Below the pieces are notes generated by a model that worked only from the letters and a program-made list of their open reading frames with translations, was not told where the DNA came from and searched no databases. This document shows positions 9,112-18,342 of a DNA stretch of 64,000 nt, in pieces. The stretch lies in the NCBI GenBank assembly GCA_963565915.1, contig OY751489.1:1-64000 (forward strand), read 5' to 3'. This DNA comes from Entoloma clypeatum. Taxonomy: Eukaryota; Basidiomycota; Agaricomycetes; Agaricales; Entolomataceae. Position 1 is the first letter of the stretch; each line of letters begins with the position of its first letter. The translations under genes were made by a program, and so were the position numbers.

Positions 9112-9883
9112 CTATTAATGTGAATTAACAGTTAACCCTGTTAACCTAACCTTTACCCCTAACAGGTAACCCCTGACTCCTAACCTAACCCTAACCGGTT
9201 AACCCTAACCGGTTAAGGTTAGGCGAGTCCGCCCTTTGATAAGGCGCTGCTGTAGTACTGTAAATACTGCGCTTTGGGGAGTAGTACACGACTCGTACTC
9301 TGTTTGGTAATTGTAGAGCGTTACGCGACGAAGGTGACCCCCCGGTCATCCAAGTCACGTGACCCTTAGGTATCTTTTCACATTCGCTGATCGCCGTGAT
9401 CGTTGATCACTGGGTCTTAAGACCGGTGTTCTGGGAACATCACATGCGATTCGGTCCACCCGGACCTCACCGGACCTTCGGTCCGTGGTGGGGATTCCCC
9501 ATAGCCTTACCTCTGATTCTTATCGGGTCATCGGTTGCACCCTGCTTGATCTGGAGAAGGATCAGGCGCTCCTTCTTGTCTAGAAAGGGGTGCTCCCTAG
9601 ATCCTGAAGTCCGATTTGGACATTGGTGAGCGCTGTGTGGCGTTTTTCTCCCACGGATGACAGTTCGTGTGAACGTGGTGGACAATAGGCGGAGTCAGTT
9701 GACCTGTGGAACAATAGTTCTATTGTTCTTCAGATGACTCAACCGATTGCCGTATTCGGACCTGATGAGGCCTTTAAAGGCCGAAATAGGATCCTGGACT
9801 TTCCCCAAGTCCTATTGTCCACTCGGCACAGGCCCCCCAGTCGCTTCCTTCCCTCCATCGTCCTTGGCGTTGGAAATACTATC
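9112..9883 (+). repeat. pLTR block, type B, copy 1
   Basis: A second lineage of the pLTR, alignable with type A but clearly diverged. It starts with telomere-like repeats arranged head to head (CTAACCGGTTAA twice, near 9193-9218). It contains the hairpin CGGACC ttc GGTCCG followed by GGGGATTCCCC (9472-9501), a hairpin with arms GAACAATAG/CTATTGTTC (9708-9729), and a hammerhead at 9749-9827. It lacks the full CACGTG palindrome found at 12286-12317. Short open frames across it are not convincing genes. Confidence 0.78.
9749..9827 (+). ncRNA. Hammerhead ribozyme 4 (type B)
   Basis: Stem I GGAC 9758-9761 with distal GCCG 9749-9752. Core CTGATGA 9762-9768, stem II GGCC TTTAAA GGCC 9769-9782, GAAA, stem III ATAGGA/TCCTAT, cleavage predicted before GTCC 9817-9820, distal CGGC 9824-9827. 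Relative to type A the changes fall in the loops of stems I, II and III, while every paired and core position is kept. That pattern is expected for a functional RNA. Confidence 0.88.
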
Positions 9884-9938
9884 CCCTAACCCCTAACCCC
9901 CTAACCCCCTAACCCCTAACCCCTAACCCCCTAACCCC
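9883..9938. repeat. Interstitial telomeric array 2
   Basis: CCCCTAA and CCCCCTAA units joining the end of the type B block to the truncated reverse transcriptase at 9939. It has the same orientation as the chromosome end and marks a former telomere. Confidence 0.92.
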
Positions 9939-11683
9939 TGGGCGTAGCAGTCTCGCGTCGAGACTGGATCATAGAGAAGAGCCAAGATCTGCTGAACGAT
10001 CTCCAGAATTATATAGAAATTCCGGAGTTCCAGGCTAATTTAATCTTCGCTCACCAATGTACTGCCATGGAGGAAATAGCAAAGCTTGCTTTTAATGTTC
10101 ATCCCCTTGGCAAGCAGTTAGCACGTTTTTTGCGATCTAAGGTTACACCTAAAGAAGTAAAGGGCGGGTTCACCAAACATACTGTGCCTCAGTTCTACGG
10201 GATCCCCAAGATCCATAAGGAACCTGTAAAAATGAGACCTATCATCCCATGCCACAGTGCCATCCAGAACCCAGCTGCTAAGTACATTTCCAAATGTCTC
10301 AAACCGCTTGTACAAGCGGCGCCATCCATTATCCATGGAACCAAAGACTTGGCGATAAAATTGAGTAAATTACGGATGATCCCCGGCAAGAGGTTTTACC
10401 TCGTCACTGGTGACGTTGTAGCGTACTACCCCTCCATTCCAATTCAACGATGCATCGACATCGTTGATTCTCTATACTGTGAATGGTCAGGCTTTGATCT
10501 AGACGCTGAGTTCGCACTCATTGACCGAGACGTTTTACAACTGCACGAACTATTCCTGCAGTGTCTCCTTGTCGGCAACCGTAATTTGGTAACACAATTC
10601 CAAGATAAATTCTACAAACAGCGTAGAGGCCTTGCTATGGGCGTAGCTGATTCTCCCGATCTTGCTAACCTCTTCGGTTGGTGGTACGAGAGGAAATGTG
10701 GAGTTATGGAGGATCCTAACGTAGCATTCTACGGTAGGTACATCGATGATGTACTAGGACTAGTATACGCTAGTAGCGAAGCTGAAGCGCTCCGCACTAT
10801 CCAGAAAGTCGTCATTGAAGATTGTGTTATCGAGTGGAACGTGTCCGGATCTCATCAATCCTTCTTGGACATGATGCTGTATCGCGACGAAAGCGGCGCC
10901 TTACAACACATGCCTTATCGCAAAGCACGCTCCAACCTGGAAAGAATTCCATTCATTTCTTACCACCCCCTCGATGTCAAAAGAGGGACTTTTATTGGTG
11001 AAATGTCGAGGCTCGCCACGCTGTGTAGTTTACAATCAACTTACCTTAGGGCACTGCAACAATTGGTTTTGTTGTACGTGAAGCGTGGCTACCCCGAAGA
11101 ACTCGTTAGAGCCTGGCTTAAGAAGTACAGTGCTGACAGTTGGGCAAAACGTCTCAACGAACAGAGAAAGGCACCGGCAGAAGTGTTGGTACTTAAGTCT
11201 GAATTCAACGAGGCATGGAATTACTTCTCCGCAAAAGAACTTGGTGACACCATCATCGGATTCTGGCGCGATTATTTAAGTAACGCTGAGCAAGGGAAAT
11301 TCTCCCTCTCGTACCCGCGTTTCTCCGCTGACCTCGGGGACTTGTCGTCTGTCGTGGACGATGAGAACTTGACGGTTGAGGTTCATACCTCTGGGGGCGT
11401 TGCCCCCATGCCGGACATTAGGGTATTAGGATTCGATAAGAAAAAATTCCTAGTGTCGCGAAAGCGCACTCTGAATTTGTTTGATTTGACCAGCCTTTGG
11501 AAAAAGGTGGTGATCACAGGAATGGACAAGGAAGCTTCCCGCCTCTCGCCCACCCGTCGACTGTCTGCTGCAGATATCGAGGACTCCTCAGATTCGGAAG
11601 ATTCCGAAACCGAAGGGAGGGCATTGGCGAACCTTGTTAACACTCGTCAGAGTCTTGGAGACGCTTGGCTGGCTAAAAACTAG
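9939..11683 (+). pseudogene. PLE reverse transcriptase, copy 3 (5'-truncated)
   Basis: Begins at GGGCGTAGCAGTCTCG, equivalent to about 6977 of copy 2, fused to telomeric repeats. The frame is open through the whole remaining domain and retains motif A, motif B and YIDD (10742-10750). The N-terminal third of the RT is missing, so it is a non-autonomous remnant. It is almost identical to copy 2 (I see scattered single-base differences, mostly silent), so both probably derive from the same source within a short time. Confidence 0.88.
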
Positions 11684-12050
11684 TCTTGTGTCTTTGCTGT
11701 TCTTGGACAGCAAGAAGGGATGTGGGAGATCAGTTGGATGATCCGGCTAGGCCTACCTGCGTAATTGCATGTGTACCCCCATTGTAGTCAGTAGTTTAAG
11801 TACGAACGCTGGGGTGGGAGCATATGGGAGAGCAACGCTAGAGATCCACAATAGTGAGAATTGACTCCTTACTCCACAGACATACCTACCTCACGGTAAG
11901 TCCCTTCGCTTGATTCTGAGCATTCCGGTTCTTTTACAGGTGGTGGAACTCCACCTTGTCAACACAACTGGCCTAAAGCCTTACGGATAATCGATGTCGT
12001 TTCGATTGGCAAAAGCCTAGGGCGTCTAACCCTAACCGTAAGCGCAGCTT
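11684..12050 (+). other. 3' untranslated region of PLE copy 3
   Basis: Nearly identical to 8722-9090. The telomere-like TCTAACCCTAACCGTAAGC lies at 12024-12042. No gene is seen here. Confidence 0.7.
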
Positions 12051-12838
12051 TCATCTAAATAATGATTGCCCGCCTATTAATGTGAATTAACAGTTAACCC
12101 TGTTAACCTAACCTTTACCCCTAACAGGTAACCCCTGACTCCTAACCTAACCCTAACCGGTTAACCCTAACCGGTTAAGGTTAGGCGAGTCCGCCCTTTG
12201 ATAAGGCGCTGCTGTAGTACTGTAAATACTGCGCTTTGGGGAGTAGTACACGACTCGTACTCTGTTTGGTAATTGTAGCGCGTCACGTGTTACTGTGTTT
12301 TTTCATGGTGGCACGTGACCCTTAGGTATCTTTTCACATTCGCTGATCGCCGTGATCGTTGATCACTGGGTCTTAAGACCGGTGTTCTGGGAACATCACA
12401 TGCGATTCGGTCCACCCGGACCTCACCGGACCTTCGGTCCGTGATGGGGATTCCCCATAGCCTTACCTCTGATTCTTATCGGGTCATCGGTTGCACCCTG
12501 CTTGATCTGGAGAAGGATCAGGCGCTCCTTCTTGTCTAGAAAGGGGTGCTCCCTAGATCCTGAAGTCCGATTTGGACATTGGTGAACGCTGTGTGGCGTT
12601 TTTCTCTCACGGATGACAGTTCGTGTGAACGTGGTGGACAATAGGCGGAGTCAGTTGACCTGTGGAACAATAGTTCTATTGTTCTTCAGATGACTCAACC
12701 GATTGCCGTATTCGGACCTGATGAGGCCTTTAAAGGCCGAAATAGGATCCTGGACTTTCCCCAAGTCCTATTGTCCACTCGGCACAGGCCCCCCAGTCGC
12801 TTCCTTCCCTCCATCGTCCTTGGCGTTGGAAATACTAA
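12051..12838 (+). repeat. pLTR block, type B, copy 2
   Basis: Homologous to 9112-9883, but it carries the CACGTG...CACGTG inverted repeat (12286-12317, TCACGTG arms) that is partly lost in type B copy 1. It has the same head-to-head telomere-like CTAACCGGTTAA pair, GGACCTTCGGTCC hairpin, GGGGATTCCCC box and a hammerhead. Confidence 0.78.
12705..12783 (+). ncRNA. Hammerhead ribozyme 5 (type B)
   Basis: Same sequence as the ribozyme at 9749-9827. Core CTGATGA 12718-12724, predicted cleavage before GTCC 12773-12776. Confidence 0.88.
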
Positions 12839-12844
12839 CCCCTA

Positions 12845-13260
12845 CGTTAATACTCGTCAGAGTCTTGGAGACGCTTGGCTGGCTAAACACTAGTCTTGCG
12901 TCTTTGCTGTTCTTGGACGGCAAGAAGGGATGTGGGAGATCAGTTGGATGATCCGGCTAGGCCTACCTGCGTGATTGCATGTGTACCCCCATTTTAGTCA
13001 GTAGTTTAATTACGAACGCTGGGGTGGGAGCATATGGGAGAGCAACGCTAGAGATCCACAATAGTGAGAATTGACTCCTTACTCCACAGACATACCTACC
13101 TCACGGTAAGTCCCTTCGCTTGATTCTGAGCATTCCGGTTCTTTTACAGGTGGTGGAACTCCACCTTGTCAACACAACTGGCCTAAAGCCTTACGGAAAA
13201 TCGATGTCGTTTCGATTGGCAAAAGCCTAGGGCGTCTAACCCTAACCGTAAGCGCAGCTT
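12845..13260 (+). pseudogene. PLE copy 4: last codons of RT plus 3' UTR
   Basis: Only the final 15 or so codons of the RT remain (12845-12893, reading VNTRQSLGDAWLAKH then stop), followed by the 3' untranslated region to about 13260 with its telomere-like motif at 13235-13252. The junction ACCCCTACGTTAATACTCG joins barely one telomeric unit to the coding sequence. It is the shortest product in the series and shows how severe the 5' truncation can be. Confidence 0.85.
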
Positions 13261-14060
13261 TCATCTAAATAATGATTGCCCGCCTATTAATGTGAATTAA
13301 CAGTTAACCCTGTTAACCTAACCTTTACCCCTAACAGGTAACCCCTGACTCCTAACCTAACCCTAACCGGTTAACCCTAACCGGTTAAGGTTAGGCGAGT
13401 CCGCCCTTTGATAAGGCGCTGCTGTAGTACTGTAAATACTGCGCTTTGGGGAGTAGTACACGACTCGTACTCTGTTTGGTAATTGTAGCGTGTCACGTGT
13501 TACTGTGTTTTTTCATGGTGGCACGTGACCCTTAGGTAATCTTTTCACATTCGCTGATCGCCGTGATCGTTGATCACTGGGTCTTAAGACCGGTGTTCTG
13601 GGAACATCACATGCGATTCGGTCCACCCGGACCTCACCGGACCTTCGGTCCGTGATGGGGATTCCCCATAGCCTTACCTCTGATTCTTATCGGGTCATCG
13701 GTTGCACCCTGCTTGATCTGGAGAAGGATCAGGCGCTCCTTCTTGTCTAGAAAGGGGTGCTCCCTAGATCCTGAAGTCCGATTTGGACATTGGTGAGCGC
13801 TGTGTGGCGTTTTTCTCCCACGGATGACAGTTCGTGTGAACGTGGTGGACAATAGGCGGAGTCAGTTGACCTGTAGAACAATAGTTCTATTGTTCTTCTA
13901 TTGTTCTTCAGATGACTCAACCGATTGCCGTATTCGGACCTGATGAGGCCTTTAAAGGCCGAAATAGGATCCTGGACTTTCCCCAAGTCCTATTGTCCAC
14001 TCGGCACAGGCCCCCCAGTCGCTTCCTTCCCTCCATCGTCCTTGGCGTTGGAAATACTAT
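13261..14060 (+). repeat. pLTR block, type B, copy 3
   Basis: Homologous to 12051-12838, including the CACGTG pair near 13495-13528. A short duplication of TTCTATTGTTC in the hairpin before the ribozyme (about 13875-13910) gives it an extra arm copy. It ends at a short telomeric stretch (14059-14073). Confidence 0.78.
13927..14005 (+). ncRNA. Hammerhead ribozyme 6 (type B)
   Basis: Same sequence as ribozymes 4 and 5. Core CTGATGA 13940-13946, predicted cleavage before GTCC 13995-13998. Confidence 0.88.
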
Positions 14061-14070
14061 CCCCTAACCC

Positions 14071-14158
14071 CTATTGTCCACATCGGCACACAGGCCCCTC
14101 AGTCGCACTCCTCCTCGCTGCGCTCGTCGTAGTGCTCCACCCCTAACCCCTAACCCCT
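14071..14158 (+). repeat. pLTR type A tail fragment starting near the ribozyme cleavage site
   Basis: Telomeric CCCCTAACCC runs directly into CTATTGTCCACATCGGCAC, the 3' part of the hammerhead, followed by the type A tail and another short telomeric array (14139-14158). Homology with complete type A copies starts within a few bases of the predicted self-cleavage point. Overlap with the telomeric CCCCTA prevents exact placement. Confidence 0.75.
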
Positions 14159-14337
14159 ATTATTCTCTGGCATGACTCAACCGATTGCCGTTTTCGGACC
14201 TGATGAGGCCTATAAAGGCCGAAATAGGATCCTGGACTTATCCCAAGTCCTATTGTCCACATCGGCACACAGGCCCCTCAGTCGCACTCCTCCTCGCTGC
14301 GCTCGTCGTAGTGCTCCACCCCTAACCCCTAACCCCT
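14158..14337 (+). repeat. pLTR type A fragment with interstitial telomeric ends
   Basis: Starts inside the hairpin before the ribozyme (TTATTCTCTGGCATGACTC), contains a complete hammerhead, and ends with a telomeric array at 14319-14337. Everything to the right is unique chromosomal sequence. This is therefore the oldest visible addition of the stack and the original boundary between chromosome and telomere. Confidence 0.8.
14187..14266 (+). ncRNA. Hammerhead ribozyme 7 (type A)
   Basis: Identical to ribozymes 1 and 2. Core CTGATGA 14200-14206, predicted cleavage before GTCC 14255-14258. It is the most internal copy and is still undamaged. Confidence 0.87.
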
Positions 14338-14518
14338 CTTGCCGGCTGTACAGGAGTGGCCAGCTGATCTACCCCCTATTATGTGAGTAATTATATCAAG
14401 AGAGAGCGTGTACAAACCCTTAGATTTTGCGATGTCAGGAGACATGGAAAGAAGAGGACGCGCAACTCAGGTCTTGTCCATATGAAAACGCATCTCAAGA
14501 CCCTGGAGCATCGCACGC

Positions 14519-15160
14519 GCCTCTTCCGCTGTCAACCTCTATCAGCTGAGAAACATCGATCGCGACAAAACGAACCGACACAGCCCCCCTCGCATACGGC
14601 ATCGACAGCCACACACCATCTTATCCGACATCCATCCTTTCAAACTCTCCAACAATAGGCATCACTGCCGCGCACGTCTTCATCACATGCGCCATACCCC
14701 ACGCTCGCGACGATGGAGTCGTACCGATCCAGCAGACCCAGCGCCTCTAATGTGACCCAGATCTGTCGGCTAGGCGTATATGGCTTGGATTCTTCAGGGT
14801 CCGGTTCCGAGTTTATGGATAGGAGTGTGGAGGTGCAGAGGGCTTTGAGTCCGTCGATGAAGGAGGGCGAGAGGAGAAGAGATGGGTTTGGCATGGGCAG
14901 AGCAGATGGTTTCCCCGAGCCTGGATGATGGCATCATGTTGAGCTTCTGGTATGAGAGGATATAGAGCACGGACGTACTTAGGCGGCGGGGCCGAACCTG
15001 CTGTGTACCAACTGTGTACCATTCTAGGAGTTGCGTCGTGATCATGTGATCCTCTGTTCATGAATTGTATCAACGTTCCATGTATTTCTCCAGCGCTCAC
15101 CGGAGAATGTATCTTTTCAGGTATGTAGATGACAATTGGGCATCCACAATAACTCATTGG
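14519..15160 (-). pseudogene. APC2: APC2 (anaphase-promoting complex subunit 2) pseudogene fragment 1
   Basis: Read on the minus strand, broken frames give YVRALYPLIPEAQHD, then PNPSLLLSPSFIDGLKALCT, then EESKPYTPSRQIWVTLEALG followed by LLDRYDSIVASVGY. These match what I recall of the N-terminal half of mushroom APC2, the cullin-like subunit of the anaphase-promoting ubiquitin ligase. Frameshifts separate the pieces, and no complete frame is possible. The block is clearly homologous to 24210-25270 in this window and shares its upstream flank (CTCCAGCGCTCACCGGA). It is dead, either a duplicated gene relic or a transposed fragment. Confidence 0.6.
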
Positions 15161-15214
15161 AAGGCGAACGGAGCCTTATGGCCCAGGATCTAGGGTGAAG
15201 GTGTGTGTTCGGCG

Positions 15215-16096
15215 TGATCCTCTTCCCAGACAATAGTCATTGACTCTCATGTCACTTACATGATCGTACGCAACACTTATCCAAAAATCCTTCTCTTTTA
15301 CTGTAACTGGGGCCAGAATGAAATGACCGCAGAGGCGATGCACGGCGACCACCTCGCGAGGATTGAAAACCTCTGAATCCCAAACATTGACAAGATCGAC
15401 AGCCCTGCAAATGAATTCAGAAATGCCAGGGACGGATCGCTTTGATCTCCTCCGGTGTGCGCGTATCCTTCGACCGGATGGTCTGCAGAGCGTGGTCGAC
15501 AGTCGTCAAGCCATCGTCATCGCCTTCTTGAAGCTTGGCGGCGCGCCGGACCGACATCTTTGGGTAGGCTTCCGCTGTCGACTTGGAGGACCGGCGCGGA
15601 CCCTTGTGTGCTGTTTGAGTGGGATACAGCAACGGAAAGTCGGTCAGGGGAGACGGAGACGGGGTCGGGACGCACCCGTTCCAGGCGGAGCGGTCCCGGC
15701 TGAAGAGGACGAGGCTCGCCAAGAGCTTTGGCTTAGTCTGCCCGCCGCCGTGCGGCAGCTTGAACCCTTACACCAATCGGTGAGGCCGCGGCTGCAAGGG
15801 AGGGAGGAGGCCGTCGTCAGCGGTCAGGGGAGAGCAGGGCTGCACGGTGCAGGGAGCACTCACAGGGCTCCCACCGTCTGGCACACGACATGGTGGTCCT
15901 TGCCGTCCTCAGTGAGATCGCCGGGGAACGGCAGCTCCACGTTCGCGTCGAGGGCGGCGGCGGCGACGTCGTCGTCGTCGTCATCGTTAACACTGGCGGT
16001 AGGGCGGAATACCTTATAGTCGTCTAATGAAAACACAATATCATTCACTGGCTTCACTGGCTTCCCGAGAACAACAAGGAATTGGTGTGAATTCAA
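15215..16096 (-). CDS. Hypothetical gene, exon structure uncertain
   Basis: Two GC-rich minus-strand frames look like exons. One runs 16096-15860 (SLDDYKVFRPTASVND, an Asp run, Ala run, NVELPFPGDLTEDGKDHHVV) and ends at a good donor GTGAGT near 15857. The other runs about 15727-15417 (KMSVRRAAKLQEGDDDGL, ending RTPEEIKAIRPWHF). A third open stretch at about 15415-15240 reads AVDLVNVWDSEVFNPREVVA after a TTGCAG acceptor. The reading frames are coherent and codon use differs from the surrounding debris. I do not recognise the protein. The 218-codon plus-strand frame over the same bases has no such features. It could be a gene or its remnant. Confidence 0.35.
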
Positions 16097-16439
16097 ATGA
16101 ATGCCTCTCCTTCAGATGTGATGGCAGCGTGTTTTCCATTCTTCCCCGCCCCGTCTTCGCAAAGAGTCTAAGGGCAATCACTATGGGCCGAAATCTAAGT
16201 AATTTGGTCGTCGCCTTCCGGTCGCTGCTCCCGCCGATCCCGAAGCCTCCAGGCTGAGCATTCGCAGTTAAAAAGGCTTCAAATTTACCGAAGTTTGAGA
16301 AAACGCGCCAGTGCGGAAAATTTGAAGTTTTTTGAAGGCTGGACCCCCAATCCAGCCCGCAACGCGGTTCGGACAGCGCCAACACCAGTTACGGCATTGA
16401 TCTAGCCTCCTCACCCATAAAGGGGGGTCCTGCTCGCGT

Positions 16440-17345
16440 CCACGCGCTCACTTCGTGACCGTCTTGAAGATGATGAGGGACTCCTCTACGTCGAAACAAA
16501 CAAAGTGAGCTTGAGGATGAAACAATTTGAGGCCCGTGCAGAAGATTGATTGCGTCATGTCAGATTTCCTCGACATGGTGTCTCTCAGTTGTTCATCGAC
16601 CCCATCTAAGCACGTTTCCAGCCTACCTGCTGTCGAAATTGATAAATTGACGATCGACGGAACCATATATGGTCAAATGGAGGTTAACCACCTGCTCTTA
16701 CCTCTCGACAGCGATGAATTTGTCGAAAGAGAGAAAGTACTCAGAATGATGGTGTACGGTCCAACACGCGGGGCAGTAGAGAACTCTTGTTGGAGGAAAT
16801 ACAACAATCACTATGAACATGGAATCCATGATGGTCGATGATCAAACGCGTACATCAGCCGGTGGCACTTCTGAAGTTACCATGGATCAGACATCGGTGT
16901 GTGCATGTCCATGAAAAGTCACTCACCATCTGTCAGAGCTGTGATGAACTCGGTATTCTCAAGCCCCAACTTCTCTTTGATCGAACGAGCGTGATCGCTC
17001 TCTTCGAAACGTTTGTGCGTGCCAGTCCGGGCAGCCTGGTCGTCAACCAATTTAAAATCCGTGAGGAAAACGAACATGTGTTCTCCTTCGTAAATGCATG
17101 ACTTTATGCGGCAGTCGCTGTAGCCTTCATTTTTGAGGTAGCGATTTCCTCCAACCCCATAGAATCCTCTGGTTAAGGTGACACCGCGTTCCTTGAACCA
17201 TTCATAAACTTCTTCGGGGGTGTATTTGTAGCCTCCAACAATCTTCTGCATCCTTTGGTGATGGGTGTCAGCATAACGATCATGAGGAGAGAGTTCGACG
17301 GCTGACGCGCTGACGTTCAAGGGGACGAGAGTCTCGCACAAACCA
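16440..17345 (-). CDS. Hypothetical gene, partial exon model
   Basis: The main minus-strand exon reads SPHDRYADTHHQRMQKIVGG, then TPEEVYEWFKERGVTLTRGF, and ends at EFITALTDG before a GTGAGT donor near 16926. A second possible exon after an ATGTTCATAG acceptor reads VIVVFPPTRVLYCPACWTVH and ends at a GTAAGA donor (about 16711). A third frame (GRLETCLDGVDEQLRDTMSR) ends at 16448. I could not join all three in frame, so part may be broken. A TATATAAGC box lies upstream on this strand (about 17398-17406). No family was recognised. Confidence 0.4.
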
Positions 17346-17589
17346 GGTGGGGAGACTTTGATAACGCTGGTTGATGCGGTTAATCATGATATATCCTTGC
17401 TTATATAATCCGGGGCTGAATTCACCTCAGACGCTTTCATTCGCAGGTTATTGTGCCGTGATTCGGAAACGGTGTGTAAAGAATTGAAGAAATGCTTCAA
17501 ACAACGTCCAAAGATACTGACTGGAACACACAGCAGTGGGATCAATTCAGGTTGGGCCACAGTTGAACATTTGTCGATCAATTGTCGAT

Positions 17590-18065
17590 TGCCATTGTTT
17601 TCTTTAGGTTTTCTTGTTTATTGTACGTGACTCACCTCTAGTAATCATTTTCACACTTTCTCGTGTAACGGCAGTCGGGTTAACAAGGTTTAATTGATCG
17701 AACGATGATCGATGATCGTCTCGAATCTCACAAGAATGTGGGTCCAAGTAAGTCCAAAGGGGCTCCCGCCGAAGATTTTCCACTGAGACAACCACGATCC
17801 CATATACATACCCAGCCCGACTCAAAAACCAATGAGCCGGATTGAGAATAAAAGGGAAGCCCAGGCCGGGACACACGGAGATGTGTGCCAAGCACACAAT
17901 AATGGTCACACAGAGAAGCTTGTTATTTGATTTGTGGGTCCTCCTTATTCTTGATTCGACGTGGTATGGGGCTACGCAAGCTTTACGGTCACCCGATTTT
18001 TTCATTCCTACTGGAGTACATAGAACAGCCTGAGACGATCATGTGACGTAGACGTAACATAGAGA
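17590..18065. repeat. Degenerate repeats of a GTGGGTCC...ATTCTTGATTCGACGTG unit, left part
   Basis: The phrase GTGGGTCCTCCTTATTC followed by TTGATTCGACGTG occurs at 17934-17961 and again at 18425-18452, with looser copies at 18592 and 18638 and an inverted copy near 17818-17860 (CAATGAGCCGGATTGAGAATA). No gene is supported in this stretch. The repeats flank the MITE at 18066 on both sides, so the insertion may sit within an older repeat array. Confidence 0.5.
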
Positions 18066-18342
18066 TACTGTAGCATTTCAATCAATTCGTCGGTCACGCG
18101 TAACGGGGCTCTTGAAAACACCGGAATGTCACATTTGTCACGCTTCCCTGAGCCCGGCGACGAATTCGGCACGCGGGATTTCCAAAAATGGCACGGAGAA
18201 ATTGCCAAAAATGGCACCGAAAATGACGAAGATCGGTCACTTGAGTCGACGTCACGGAAATTTTCGGCCGCGACGAAATCAAAATTTCGTCGCACCGTGT
18301 CACGCGTCACAGGCCCGACGAATTGATTGAAATGCTACAGTA
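18066..18342. mobile_element. MITE, 277 bp, Tc1/mariner-like
   Basis: Perfect terminal inverted repeats of about 28 bp, beginning TACTGTAGCATTTCAATCAA at 18066-18093 and mirrored at 18315-18342. The outermost bases are TA on both sides, which fits the TA target duplication of Tc1/mariner-type transposons. There is no coding capacity inside. The interior has repeated short motifs (CAAAAATGGCAC and similar) and CGCG-containing boxes just inside each terminus. It is a non-autonomous element that depends on a transposase from elsewhere. Confidence 0.8.

Noticed and set aside
1..14337. CRISPR array or satellite interpretation of the repeats
   Set aside because: Repeat units are telomeric heptamers and large retroelement blocks, not short repeats with unique spacers, and the genome is eukaryotic.
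15363..16019. 218-codon plus-strand frame
   Set aside because: Arg/Ser/Gly-rich composition typical of an antisense shadow, while minus-strand exons with good splice sites cover the same bases.
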